Assembly (NCBI RefSeq): GCF_947503465.1
Contig: NZ_CANNDN010000001.1
Coordinates: forward strand, 124,001-188,000
Direction of reading: 5' to 3'
Length of the DNA stretch: 64,000 nucleotides
DNA from: an uncultured Tateyamaria sp.
GTDB taxonomy: Bacteria > Pseudomonadota > Alphaproteobacteria > Rhodobacterales > Rhodobacteraceae
The notes under the pieces are model-generated. The model did not search any database and was not told the DNA's origin. It was given only the letters and a program-made list of their open reading frames with translations. Within the stretch, counting starts at the first letter, position 1; each line of letters starts with the position of its first letter. A program made the translations under genes and the position numbers. Shown here piece by piece: positions 34,870 through 44,477 of this stretch.

Positions 34870-37547
34870 TTTCCGTCAACCAACTGGTTGGCGTCAGCCT
34901 TGTCTACGTCGCGTTTCTGTTCGCCATCGCCTTCTTTGCCGAGCGCGCGTCGGTCCGGGGCAAGGGCAGCTGGCTGCGCTCGCCCCTTGTCTACACCCTG
35001 TCCTTGTCGATCTACTGCACAGCCTGGACGTTCTACGGCGCCGTCGGCTATGCGGCCCGGTCGGGGATGGAGTTCGTGACAATCTATCTTGGTCCCAGCC
35101 TCGTGATGATCGGCTGGTGGTGGGTCTTGCGCAAACTGGTCCGCATCGGGCGCGCCCAACGTGCCACATCGGTGGCGGACCTGATTTCGGCGCGCTATGG
35201 CAAGTCGAACCTGCTTGCCATCGTTGTCACGGTCATGGCCGTTGTCGGCGTGACGCCCTACATCGCGCTGCAACTGCAATCGGTGACCCTGTCGCTGTCG
35301 ATCTTTGCAGGCCCGGAACAGTCCGATACCCTCAGTCAGCCCACCGCCGCCTTTTGGGTCGCCTTCGGTCTGGCGTTGTTCACCGTCCTGTTCGGCACCC
35401 GGAACCTGAACGCCAATGAACGCCATGACGGCGTGGTCATCGCCATCGCGGTCGAAGCGGTTGTGAAACTGGTTGCCCTGCTGGCGGTGGGGGTCTTCGT
35501 GGTGTGGGGCATCGCCGGGGGGATCGCGCCGATGATGGAGCGGATCGACGCCTCGCCCATCGGGGAATGGAGCATGGACCGTAGCCGCTGGGCCGCATTG
35601 ACCGCCTTGTCGGCGGCGGCCTTCCTGGCCCTGCCGCGCATGTTCCAGGTCATGGTTGTCGAGAACGAGGACGAGCGGCACCTGCAAATCGCCAGCTGGG
35701 CCTTCCCGCTGTACCTGATGTTGATGAGCCTGTTTGTCGTGCCCATCGCGGTCGTGGGCCTCGACATCATGCCCGCGGGGTCGAACCCCGACCTGTTCGT
35801 GCTGACCGTACCCTTGGCCGAAGGGCAGGGCGGACTTGCCACCCTGTCCTTTCTGGGCGGGTTTTCCTCTGCGACGTCCATGGTGATCGTGGCAACGCTG
35901 GCGCTGTCCACAATGGTGTCGAACCATGTGGTGATGCCCGTGTGGCTGAGCACACAGGCGGCGGGGGCACAGGTGTCGGGCGATGTGCGCAACGTAGTGA
36001 TCCTTGCGCGGCGCGCGTCGATCCTGATCATCATCTTCTTCGGCTATGTCTATTACCGACTGTCGGGTGGCGGGGCCGCATTGGCCGCCATCGGGCTGAT
36101 CTCGTTCGTGGGCGTGGCACAGTTCCTGCCGGCCATGCTGGGGGGTATCTTTTGGCGCGGAGCCACGCGGTGGGGGGCGTTGGCGGGGCTGGTTGTCGGG
36201 TTTGCGGTGTGGGTCTTTACATCGCTGCTGCCCAGCTTTGGACCCGACGCGGTGCTGAGCGCGGCCACCTTTCAGACGGGCCTGGGCGGGATCGGCTGGC
36301 TGCGGCCGCAAGCGCTGTTCGGCATCGAAGGCATCGATCCCACGGTTCACGCGGTGGTATGGTCGCTGACCTTGAATGTCGCGGCCTTTGTCCTGGGGTC
36401 GCTTGTCACGTTTCCGACCCCGTTGGAGCGGTTGCAGGGCGCGCAATTTGTCAACGTGTTCGACCATTCCACCCAGGCCCGCGGCTGGGACGCCGCATTG
36501 GCCACGTCCGAAGACCTGATGATCATGGCGCAGCGCATCCTTGGGCCGGAGGACGCGCTGGCACTGTTCCGGGCCGAGGCGCAGCGACAGGGGTTGACGG
36601 GGCACCTGCCGGAACCCACCCAGGGTTTTTTGCAGACACTTGAACGGGAACTGGCCGGATCGGTGGGGTCCGCCACCGCCCATGCCATGATCAGCCAGCT
36701 TGTGGGCGGCGCGACCGTTTCGGTCCAGGACCTGATGGCGGTGGCGGACGAATCCGCGCAAATCCTCGAATATTCCAACCGGCTCGAAGCCAAGTCTGCC
36801 GAACTGAGCCGGACCGCGCGCAAGCTGCGGGAAGCCAATGAAAAGCTGACCGCGCTGTCCGTTCAAAAGGATGCGTTTCTGGGCCAGATCAGCCATGAGC
36901 TGCGCACGCCCATGACCTCGATCCGGTCGTTTTCGGAAATCCTGCGCGACACCGATGGCCTGGACCGGGCCGACAAGACGAAATATGCCTCGATCATACA
37001 CGGTGAAACGATCCGATTGACGCGCCTGCTGGATGACCTGCTGGACCTGAGCGTGCTTGAGAACGGTCAGGTGAACCTGAACCTCGAACACGGCACGCTG
37101 CGGGATGTGATTGCACAGGCGGTTTTGTCGGCGGGCGGAGATCGCGGCAACCTGCTCAGCATCACGCAGTCCGAGGCCAGCGCCGACATTCCCCTGGTCA
37201 CGGATCTGGACAGGTTGCGTCAGGTGTTCATCAACCTGATCACCAATGCGCAAAAATACTGTGACGCCCCCGAACCCGCATTGCGGGTCGATGTCGTGGA
37301 TCAGGCCGGTCAGCATCAGGTCGTCTTTTTCGACAATGGCACCCCGATCCCGGTCGAGGCGCGTGCGCTGATCTTCGAGAAATTCTCGCGGATCGATGAC
37401 AAGGACGGGTCGGGCGCCGGGCTTGGCCTTGCCATCTGCCGCGAGATCATGTCCCGGTTGGGCGGCGATATCACCTACGAACCCCGTCCGGACGGCAACG
37501 CCTTTGTCGTTCATTTGCCGGCGCAGGCGGCACTGGCCGCGCAATAA
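34866..37547 (+). CDS. Sodium:solute symporter-histidine kinase fusion (CrbS/CbrA type)
   Basis: An 893 aa hybrid. Residues about 1-545 are an SSF (PutP-like) transporter domain with 12-13 hydrophobic segments (VSLVYVAFLFAIAFFAERAS, FYGAVGYAARSGMEFVTIYLGPSL, ATSVADLISARYGKS, GGFSSATSMVIVATLALSTMVSNHVVMP). A linker follows, then the kinase: H-box FLGQISHELRTPMTSIRS (H677), N-box NLITNAQKY, G-boxes VVFFDNGTPI and DGSGAGLGLAICREIM. CrbS/CbrA proteins sense or gate small carboxylates and histidine. With the single-receiver regulator and acyl-CoA regulator nearby, acetate or related acid sensing is likely. Confidence 0.92.
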   Translation: MISVNQLVGVSLVYVAFLFAIAFFAERASVRGKGSWLRSPLVYTLSLSIYCTAWTFYGAVGYAARSGMEFVTIYLGPSLVMIGWWWVLRKLVRIGRAQRATSVADLISARYGKSNLLAIVVTVMAVVGVTPYIALQLQSVTLSLSIFAGPEQSDTLSQPTAAFWVAFGLALFTVLFGTRNLNANERHDGVVIAIAVEAVVKLVALLAVGVFVVWGIAGGIAPMMERIDASPIGEWSMDRSRWAALTALSAAAFLALPRMFQVMVVENEDERHLQIASWAFPLYLMLMSLFVVPIAVVGLDIMPAGSNPDLFVLTVPLAEGQGGLATLSFLGGFSSATSMVIVATLALSTMVSNHVVMPVWLSTQAAGAQVSGDVRNVVILARRASILIIIFFGYVYYRLSGGGAALAAIGLISFVGVAQFLPAMLGGIFWRGATRWGALAGLVVGFAVWVFTSLLPSFGPDAVLSAATFQTGLGGIGWLRPQALFGIEGIDPTVHAVVWSLTLNVAAFVLGSLVTFPTPLERLQGAQFVNVFDHSTQARGWDAALATSEDLMIMAQRILGPEDALALFRAEAQRQGLTGHLPEPTQGFLQTLERELAGSVGSATAHAMISQLVGGATVSVQDLMAVADESAQILEYSNRLEAKSAELSRTARKLREANEKLTALSVQKDAFLGQISHELRTPMTSIRSFSEILRDTDGLDRADKTKYASIIHGETIRLTRLLDDLLDLSVLENGQVNLNLEHGTLRDVIAQAVLSAGGDRGNLLSITQSEASADIPLVTDLDRLRQVFINLITNAQKYCDAPEPALRVDVVDQAGQHQVVFFDNGTPIPVEARALIFEKFSRIDDKDGSGAGLGLAICREIMSRLGGDITYEPRPDGNAFVVHLPAQAALAAQ

Positions 37548-37635
37548 GCAGAAATGCCGGTCGACATAAAGCGCTTGGTAACCAATCGCCCTTAGACCCT
37601 GTGCCCAGATGCAGGCCGTAGAAACGGCGGAGTTC

Positions 37636-38829
37636 ATGGGCGAAACCGAAAAAACGAATGTGCTGGGACGCATCGCTGCGGCGGGGCGGGAAGAGCGTCA
37701 GGCCCGGGCCATGACGCTCCAGAAGGCCATGCGCATCACCGTGGCCAAGGTCGCGGATGCGTTGATGGACCTGCCCATGGCCGTGATCGGCGCCGTGATT
37801 GCCCATGTGGAGGGTGACGAGATCGAGGCGCAGTTCAAGGACGGTTCGCTGCTGATGCTGCTGGACGGGCCCGATGGGCACAGCGGGGCCGCGGTGCTTG
37901 ATCAGACAGTGGTGGGCGCAGTGATCCAGCAACAGACCATCGGGTCTGTTCTGGCGGATACCGGCGCGACGCGCAGCATGACGCGCACCGATGCCGCAAT
38001 CTGTGCGCCGTTGATCGACGCGCTTCTGGAACGGGTGCGCCCGATCCTCGACACGCCGGAGGATGCAGCACTGGTTGACGGGTTCCGGTTTGGTGCCCGG
38101 GCCGAAGACGCGCGCACGCTTGCCATGGCATTTGACGCACAGGACTACGCCACGATCCGCCTGACGCTGGATATCGCGCGCGGGGCGCGGCAGGGCGAAT
38201 TGCTGCTTGTGCTGCCGATGCCCGACCCGTCGGACTCGGGTCCGGGCGACGGAGAGGGGGACCAGGATGCGGAGAAACAGGCTAGCATGACGGACACGGT
38301 CATGGCGCTGAATGCCGATCTGAACATGGTGGTGTGCCAAGTGCATTTGCCGCTGAAGGCGTTGCAGCGTCTGGCACCCGGTGACGAATTGCCCTTGGCG
38401 CCGGGGACATTTCCCAATGTGCAGATTACCACGCATACGGGCCGGGTTGTCGGGCGTGGGATCGTGGGCCACGTGGACGGTGTGCGTGCGGTCAAACCAC
38501 AGCGCAAGCCCAGCCACGCCAGCCAACCCATGCGCCGCGTGTCGGACGAACCGATGGTCGAAATGCCTCAGGTCCAAGAAATCAGTGGCCCGTCCCGACG
38601 GGCCGCAGATGCTCCGGATGTGAGCGAGGCCGAGGTCGAGGCGGCCATGGCCGCCTTGCCGCCCATCGACCCGCCGGGCGCGGACGCGCCGCACAATGCG
38701 GCCGAGGCCACGGATGCGGACACCCTGCCTGCGCTTGCCGAATTGCCAAATCTTGATGATCTGCCGGACTTGACGGATTTGCCCGACCTGTCGGACTTGC
38801 CGGACCTTGCGGCCACCGGCGCGGGTTAG
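37636..38829 (+). CDS. FliM/FliN SpoA-domain-like protein, non-flagellar context
   Basis: About 397 aa. A helical N-terminal part (MGETEKTNVLGRIAAAGREERQARAM) is followed by a FliM-like middle and a SpoA (surface presentation) domain at about 225-305: MTDTVMALNADLNMVVCQVHLPLKAL..LAPGDELPLAPGTFPNVQITTHTGRVVGRGIVGHVDGVRAV. The end is acidic with short repeats, LPDLTD, LPDLSD, LPDL. ATG 37636 is preferred over 37609 because GGCGGAG precedes it. No other flagellar or type III secretion gene is adjacent. The role could be a rotor-like or scaffold protein. Confidence 0.6.
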   Translation: MGETEKTNVLGRIAAAGREERQARAMTLQKAMRITVAKVADALMDLPMAVIGAVIAHVEGDEIEAQFKDGSLLMLLDGPDGHSGAAVLDQTVVGAVIQQQTIGSVLADTGATRSMTRTDAAICAPLIDALLERVRPILDTPEDAALVDGFRFGARAEDARTLAMAFDAQDYATIRLTLDIARGARQGELLLVLPMPDPSDSGPGDGEGDQDAEKQASMTDTVMALNADLNMVVCQVHLPLKALQRLAPGDELPLAPGTFPNVQITTHTGRVVGRGIVGHVDGVRAVKPQRKPSHASQPMRRVSDEPMVEMPQVQEISGPSRRAADAPDVSEAEVEAAMAALPPIDPPGADAPHNAAEATDADTLPALAELPNLDDLPDLTDLPDLSDLPDLAATGAG

Positions 38830-39260
38830 CCTGCCTTGTGGGCGGCGATTGCCTCGATCGTCGGGCGCAGGGCGTCCAGGTCATACCCACCTTCGCGCGC
38901 CGTCCGAAGGATGTCGTCGCACGCCATCTGGCCCGCCTGACCCAGGCACCACACGACCGTGGACCGCGTGCCCGACGCGCAATAGGCCAGCACGGGCCCG
39001 TCGGACCCTTTGGCAAGCTGCATATGCGCGTCCACCACATCCGGTGTCATCGTCTGGTGTGTCAACGGATGTCGAAAAAACGCCAACCCGGCTGCGCGGG
39101 CAGCACTTTCGATGGCATCCGCCTGAAAGGCGGGGTGCACTTCGGCGTCGGGGCGGTTGCAGATAACCGTCCTGATCCCGGCAGCGGCAATGTCCGGCAG
39201 GTCAGCCGGATCGATCTGCGGGGCGACAAAGTAGCGGTCTGTGATCTGCCTGATATCCAT
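38826..39260 (-). CDS. DUF442 protein, rhodanese/tyrosine-phosphatase-like (Blh-like)
   Basis: A 144 aa protein of the TIGR01244/DUF442 family. It has a phosphatase-type loop LAYCASGTRSTVVW with C94 and R99, and an opening MDIRQITDRYFVAPQIDPADLPDIAAAGIRTVICNRPD. In other alphaproteobacteria the same domain lies in the Blh sulfur dioxygenase/transferase protein of sulfide-detoxification loci next to YeeE/YedE transporters, as here. It ends within a 4-base overlap of the SpoA gene on the other strand. The assigned role in sulfane sulfur handling is inference from context. Confidence 0.8.
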   Translation of the reverse strand: MDIRQITDRYFVAPQIDPADLPDIAAAGIRTVICNRPDAEVHPAFQADAIESAARAAGLAFFRHPLTHQTMTPDVVDAHMQLAKGSDGPVLAYCASGTRSTVVWCLGQAGQMACDDILRTAREGGYDLDALRPTIEAIAAHKAG

Positions 39261-39269
39261 AGGCTTGGT

Positions 39270-39701
39270 TTAGGCCGTCGCCCGGCGACTGTCCAGCACA
39301 CGCCGCAAGGGGGGCACGGCCCACATGCCGGTGAGCATGGCGCCCAAAAACACGGCCCCTTGCCACCCGCCATAGGTGATCGAGGCAAGCGCCGGTCCGG
39401 GGCACAGCCCCACAAGGCCCCACCCTATCCCAAACAGCACGGACCCCAGGATCAAGGGGCGCGTGATCTCGCTCCGGGGTGGGGCGGGAAATGCCGTGCC
39501 CGTGACCGGGACGCGGCCGCGGGTCAACCGCCACGCCAGAGCCATGGGCAGCATCGCACCGCCCATGACAAAGGCAAGCGTGGGGTCCCAGGCCCCGGCA
39601 AAATCCAGAAAGCCCCGCACCCTCGCTGTGTCCGTCATACCCGAAACATGCAACCCGGCGCCGAACAGCGCCCCGCTGAGCAGTGCAATCAGCCCGCGCA
39701 T
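39270..39701 (-). CDS. YeeE/YedE family membrane protein, second half
   Basis: A 143 aa protein with about four hydrophobic segments (MRGLIALLSGALFGAGLHVSGMTDTARVRGFLDFAGAWD.., LILGSVLFGIGWGLVGLCPGPALASITYGG). The Cys in GLCPGPA (C100) is conserved in this family, where paired Cys residues handle thiosulfate or sulfane sulfur. The start ATG shares one base with the stop of the gene upstream (TGATG). With that gene it forms a split two-part transporter. Confidence 0.85.
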   Translation of the reverse strand: MRGLIALLSGALFGAGLHVSGMTDTARVRGFLDFAGAWDPTLAFVMGGAMLPMALAWRLTRGRVPVTGTAFPAPPRSEITRPLILGSVLFGIGWGLVGLCPGPALASITYGGWQGAVFLGAMLTGMWAVPPLRRVLDSRRATA

Positions 39702-40126
39702 CACAGGCCCAACCCCACGCGCAGCGCAGTGACAGTGGCAGCGCCCGCGCCAATATAGGCAAGTGTCGCCGCGGTCCCGCGCACCGACAGTCGGGACATG
39801 CCGCATACGCCGTGCCCGGATGTGCACCCGTTGGCAAAGCGTGTGCCGATCCCGACACAGATCCCGCCAAGGATCAAAAGCCAGGGCACTGATGTGGCTT
39901 GCGTCGCGACCTGCCAGCCGGACACTGTCATCAGGGCTGGCATGCCGATCAGCCCTACAAGAAAGGGCACGGTCGTCGACCTGTCCGACCCGGTGCCATC
40001 CACCAGCCCACCGACGATACCACTTGCGCCCATGATCCGGCCGGTGCCCAGCAGCAAAACCGCAGCCGCCGTTCCGATCATCAGGCCGCCCAACAGCCCC
40101 CACATCCATTCGATCGGCATGTCCAC
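39701..40126 (-). CDS. YeeE/YedE family membrane protein, first half
   Basis: A 141 aa protein with about five hydrophobic segments and the signature GTRFANGCTSGHGVCGMSRLS (C101, C108), typical of PmpA/YeeE sulfur transporters. The second-half gene starts in the same TGATG. Such split pairs work as PmpA and PmpB in bacteria that oxidise or detoxify sulfide. Together with the DUF442 gene downstream it makes a three-gene sulfur operon. Confidence 0.87.
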   Translation of the reverse strand: MDMPIEWMWGLLGGLMIGTAAAVLLLGTGRIMGASGIVGGLVDGTGSDRSTTVPFLVGLIGMPALMTVSGWQVATQATSVPWLLILGGICVGIGTRFANGCTSGHGVCGMSRLSVRGTAATLAYIGAGAATVTALRVGLGL

Positions 40127-40131
40127 CTCCG

Positions 40132-40374
40132 TCAGCTTAGGAAAATGCCCAAAATCACCAGCATCAAGCCGATGACGGACACGAACAGCGCGCCCAGGTT
40201 CATCGGCAGGACGCGGGCCATCACGGCGCGCATTTCTGCGTCATCCAGGCCCGCCGCACGGGCGCGCCACACCTTCAGGATGCACCAGACCAAACCGATC
40301 AAGCCAAGGACCGACAGGGCGGCTCCGCCCCAGATCAGGCCATCGAACAGGGAAAATTGCGTGTCGTGTTCCAT
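40132..40374 (-). CDS. Small two-segment membrane protein
   Basis: 80 aa from the ATG at 40374 (MEHDTQFSLFDGLIWGG), with GAAGG just upstream. Two hydrophobic stretches (GLIWGGAALSVLGLIGLVWCILKVW and MNLGALFVSVIGLMLVILGIFL) flank a short charged cytoplasmic loop. I do not recognise a named family. It ends 5 bases before the sulfur transporter gene, so it could belong to that operon, but nothing shows its role. Confidence 0.6.
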   Translation of the reverse strand: MEHDTQFSLFDGLIWGGAALSVLGLIGLVWCILKVWRARAAGLDDAEMRAVMARVLPMNLGALFVSVIGLMLVILGIFLS

Positions 40375-40483
40375 GCCTTCGGGGCTATCCGAGCACCGCG
40401 GCGAAGACAAGGGATCAACACCCCTTGCGGCACTGTGCGCACGGCGATATCCAAGCGCCTCATCTGAACCGAGGGAACGCGCC

Positions 40484-40747
40484 ATGTCCGACACCGCCAC
40501 CAACGCCGAAAGCTACCGCGTCACCGCGGACGAACTGCGCCAGTTCATCGAACGGTTCGAACGGCTTGAAGCCGAGAAGAAGGACATCACCGAGCAGCAA
40601 AAAGAGGTGATGGCCGAAGCCAAGGCACGCGGCTACGACACCAAGGTCATGCGCAAGGTGATCGCCCTGCGTAAACGCGACAGTGACGACATCGCCGAAG
40701 AAGAAGCGGTGCTGGAACTCTACAAGGAAGCGCTGGGCATGGGCTGA
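40484..40747 (+). CDS. gapR: GapR-type nucleoid-associated protein (DUF2312)
   Basis: An 87 aa protein with the DUF2312 pattern: ELRQFIERFERLEAEKKDITEQQKEVMAEAKARGYDTKVMRKVIALRKRDSDDIAEEEAVLELYKEALG. In Caulobacter this protein (GapR) binds overtwisted, AT-rich DNA ahead of the replication fork and RNA polymerase and helps gyrase. It is short, highly charged and helical as expected. ATG 40484 gives MSDTATNAESYRVTADELRQF; an upstream open extension is not supported. Confidence 0.88.
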   Translation: MSDTATNAESYRVTADELRQFIERFERLEAEKKDITEQQKEVMAEAKARGYDTKVMRKVIALRKRDSDDIAEEEAVLELYKEALGMG

Positions 40748-40751
40748 CGGC

Positions 40752-41243
40752 TCAGCCGTCCTCGGCAGGTGTGCCCTTGTCCCAGATGGGACGGATTTTC
40801 AGCACGCGTTGCGGCAACGCATCCTGCGGCGGCACAATTCCGATCGTGACCGGGGCGCCCGACCGTTTATCCGTCAGTTCCAGCGCCGACGCACCGTCCT
40901 TGAGATACTTGTCGCCCCATTGCATCAGGGCCAGGATCACCGGTGACAGCTCGCGACCCTTCCGCGTCAGGACGTAGGCATGGCGCGTCCGGGTCGCACC
41001 ATCGCGATAGGCCTCCTTGCGGGCCAGGCCGTTTTCCACAATCTGGGTCAGCCTGCCCGACAACACGGATTTCGGGATGCCGATATCGGCCTGAATGTCA
41101 GCAAATCGGCTGACGCCATACATCATCTCGCGCAAAATCAGCCACGTCCACCGGTCGGGCACGATATCAAGCGCCATGGCAGCGCCGCATTCGGACATGG
41201 GCACCGGGCTTTCGCGGACCTTGGTCTTTCCTGGGTTTGACAT
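40752..41243 (-). CDS. HxlR-type winged-helix regulator
   Basis: A 163 aa MarR/HxlR-fold regulator: CGAAMALDIVPDRWTWLILREMMYGVSRFADIQADIGIPKSVLSGRLTQIVENGLARKEAYRDG matches the DNA-binding core, with a conserved Cys near the N-terminus. Such proteins often sense aldehydes or electrophiles. It lies back to back with the GFA gene (51-base gap), so it may control that gene or itself. Confidence 0.85.
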   Translation of the reverse strand: MSNPGKTKVRESPVPMSECGAAMALDIVPDRWTWLILREMMYGVSRFADIQADIGIPKSVLSGRLTQIVENGLARKEAYRDGATRTRHAYVLTRKGRELSPVILALMQWGDKYLKDGASALELTDKRSGAPVTIGIVPPQDALPQRVLKIRPIWDKGTPAEDG

Positions 41244-41294
41244 TTGAACTCTGCTCTGTCAGTTTTTGATTATTGCAAGTCAGGGTAGCGGCAA

Positions 41295-41723
41295 ATGGCA
41301 GACCAGACCACAGAAAATGCCGAAAAAGAGGGCGGCTGTTACTGCGGTGCCGTGCGCTTTCGGATCACCAGCCCACCGCTTGTAAAGGGGCAGTGCCACT
41401 GCCGCGCCTGCCAGCACATGGCGGGTGGGGCGCCCCAGTTCTTTCTGCTGGTGCCACCAGATGGGTTTGCCTGGACCCAAGGCGCGCCGCAGACGTTCAC
41501 GCGTCCCGATCTGGCAGAGGCCGTGACCCGGTTCTTCTGTCCGGACTGCGGCACGCAACTGATCACCAAACGCCGGGACAACCCGGCCATTGTCGTCAAG
41601 GTCGGTGTTCTGGATGACCCCAGTCGGTTCAAGCCCCGGGTTGCCCTCTGCCACGCCGAGGCGCTGGCCTGCCATCATGTGCCCGAGGGCATTCCGGTCT
41701 TCGACACTCTGCCCGGGGCTTAA
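41295..41723 (+). CDS. GFA family zinc protein (glutathione-dependent formaldehyde-activating-like)
   Basis: 142 aa with the GFA Cys pattern: GGCYCGAVRFRI, QCHCRACQHMAGG and FFCPDCGTQL, which bind structural zinc in this fold. Family members include Gfa, which condenses formaldehyde with glutathione, but most paralogs have no proven activity. It is divergent from the HxlR regulator and overlaps the next minus-strand gene by 4 bases at its end. Confidence 0.85.
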   Translation: MADQTTENAEKEGGCYCGAVRFRITSPPLVKGQCHCRACQHMAGGAPQFFLLVPPDGFAWTQGAPQTFTRPDLAEAVTRFFCPDCGTQLITKRRDNPAIVVKVGVLDDPSRFKPRVALCHAEALACHHVPEGIPVFDTLPGA

Positions 41724-42595
41724 GGGGCGATAAAGGTCACGCCGGGGATGCGCGCCACGCGTTCCATGTCTTCTTCGTATATGTCGGTCATGGCGTCGAT
41801 GACGTCTTCGGTCCAGCCGGGCGCGTTCAACTCTTCCTCGATCTCGTCCTCGATGGCGAACTTGTCCAGAAACGCCGCGATGACCCGCCGTTTTTGCATC
41901 TCGGTCATCATGGGGTGCGATTTCAGGTAGCTGCGGAACCGCTGCATCCCCTCTTTGGACATGATTTCGGACAAAAGATCAAAACCGCCAACGATCTTCT
42001 CGCCATGCTCCAGCCCGGCCATCTCGCGCACGATCTGGGCCCAGAGCATCGGCATGTCTTCGAAACACCAGGTGGTTATGGTCACGTCCGGCGCGGCCGA
42101 GCGGATGGCCGACAACGTGTCAGACCACCGGATGGCATAAGGATCAGCCCCGCGCAAAAAGCCCTGCATGTCGTCCTGCGGGGCCTGGTCGAACAGCGCG
42201 GGCAGGAAGGTCGCAGGGTTGCGCATCGCCAGAAACAGCTCGAACTCGTCATGCGCGAACAAAGCCGACAGCTGCGCGACGCGTTCCGGTGCGGACTGGT
42301 AGATGAACCCGTTGCGCACGCAGGCGCGGGGCGCGCCAAACAGGAACATGTGGCTCAGGATCATCCGGTCGGCGCTTTCATCGTCCAGAATCAGATCCAG
42401 CAAAACGTCACGTGCGTCTTCGGCGGGTGGGGCATCCTGCAACGCCGCAATGGTGTCTTTCAGCAGCGGCCGGTATTTGCCCGGACCGGGCACCGCGATG
42501 CCCCGTCTCGAAAAATCCTCCTTGTTCCGCAAAAGGCACCGCACCAACCGATCTTCTTCGGTAAAGTGGGCGCCGGCATGAAGGATGATCTGCAT
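41720..42595 (-). CDS. Conserved hypothetical protein, possible sulfotransferase relative
   Basis: A 291 aa soluble protein without signal peptide. The opening MQIILHAGAHFTEEDRLVRCLLRNKEDFSRRG and the stretch FLAMRNPATFLPALFDQ recall sulfotransferase-like proteins of Rhodobacteraceae, but I see no clear PAPS-binding P-loop. The C-terminal half is acidic and helical (EDEIEEELNAPGWTEDVIDAMTDIYEEDM). Function is unassigned. It is convergent with the GFA gene. Confidence 0.6.
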   Translation of the reverse strand: MQIILHAGAHFTEEDRLVRCLLRNKEDFSRRGIAVPGPGKYRPLLKDTIAALQDAPPAEDARDVLLDLILDDESADRMILSHMFLFGAPRACVRNGFIYQSAPERVAQLSALFAHDEFELFLAMRNPATFLPALFDQAPQDDMQGFLRGADPYAIRWSDTLSAIRSAAPDVTITTWCFEDMPMLWAQIVREMAGLEHGEKIVGGFDLLSEIMSKEGMQRFRSYLKSHPMMTEMQKRRVIAAFLDKFAIEDEIEEELNAPGWTEDVIDAMTDIYEEDMERVARIPGVTFIAP

Positions 42596-42687
42596 ATGGG
42601 GGTATCCGGTTCGACAGGGGTTTTCCGGGCACAGATATACGCGTTTTGTATCCTAATAAAACCTCTGTCCGGGTGCGAAAAACGATC

Positions 42688-42716
42688 TTGCCACCGCCCG
42701 AGACACAGAGTAGACG
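42688..42716 (+). promoter_or_regulatory. Candidate promoter of tRNA-Thr
   Basis: TTGCCA (42688-42693) and TAGACG (42711-42716) are separated by 17 bases. A start site about 6-7 bases downstream would give a very short leader before the tRNA at 42728. The -10 match is only partial. Confidence 0.4.
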
Positions 42717-42727
42717 ATGCGCCCAAG

Positions 42728-42803
42728 GCCCCTATAGCTCAGCTGGTAGAGCAACTGATTTGTAATCAGTAGGTCCGCGGTTCGAGTCCGTGTGGGGGCA
42801 CCA
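42728..42803 (+). tRNA. tRNA-Thr (anticodon UGU)
   Basis: Acceptor GCCCCTA (42728-42734) pairs with TGGGGGC (42793-42799), discriminator A42800, encoded CCA to 42803. The anticodon arm ACTGA-TTTGTAA-TCAGT gives TGT at 42761-42763. D-loop AGCTCAGCTGGTAGAGC and T-arm GGTTCGAGTCC are normal. Confidence 0.97.
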
Positions 42804-43102
42804 TTTCACAAAAATCAATGGTATGGCGTGCGGACTGGCCCAGCGTTCCGGCCGTTTGACAACCGCGCATGCAACCATATGGATGTCGATCTCGTGCCGC
42901 CCCTTCAGGCGGGCCAGGACAACGGGCTGACGACGGCGGCACATGACCGGGTGCGGATGGCGGTGATGTGCGCCTGGGCGACCGCAGGGACGCTACTGCG
43001 CTGGCGAGCCTGCGCAAAGGCGATGCGTGGGCCTCGCACGGGGCTTTTGCGTTGGGCATCGAATGTCCCGCACCGTAAGGCGGCATACACCCGCGCGCCA
43101 GA
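42804..43102. other. 299-base stretch after tRNA-Thr without a supportable gene
   Basis: Open frames exist in several phases but none resembles a known protein, has a good ribosome site or shows clear codon structure. The position next to a tRNA would suit a decayed integration remnant, but no repeat of the tRNA 3' end or integrase fragment is visible. I read it as the spacer between convergent units (the tRNA on plus, the VOC gene on minus). Confidence 0.5.
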
Positions 43103-44258
<1,156 letters not shown>

Positions 44259-44477
44259 ATGGTTCTGCCCCAACTCAATTCACCTCGACCCCATCCGCGG
44301 GTTCGTGCCCGGGGTTTTCTGCATGCGGACCGGATCGACAGATCACGCACAGGCCCTGCTTATGGCCTGTCAGGGTTTGGGGCAAGTCTGACGGCGTGGT
44401 GCGGGGCAGGGCGCGGACAGGGCGTGTGATGTCTGCGTCACGCACGGGCCTGCCTGGCCGGGTGTGCGGTGCCTGTG

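Noticed and set aside
34623-37673. Long minus-strand open frame (over 1000 codons) opposite the symporter-kinase
   Set aside because: Composition is Arg/Gln/His-rich with no domain signature, and the opposite strand encodes an intact 893 aa symporter-kinase.
42804-43102. Integration remnant or small gene after tRNA-Thr
   Set aside because: No repeat of the tRNA 3' end, integrase fragment or coding signature could be seen.
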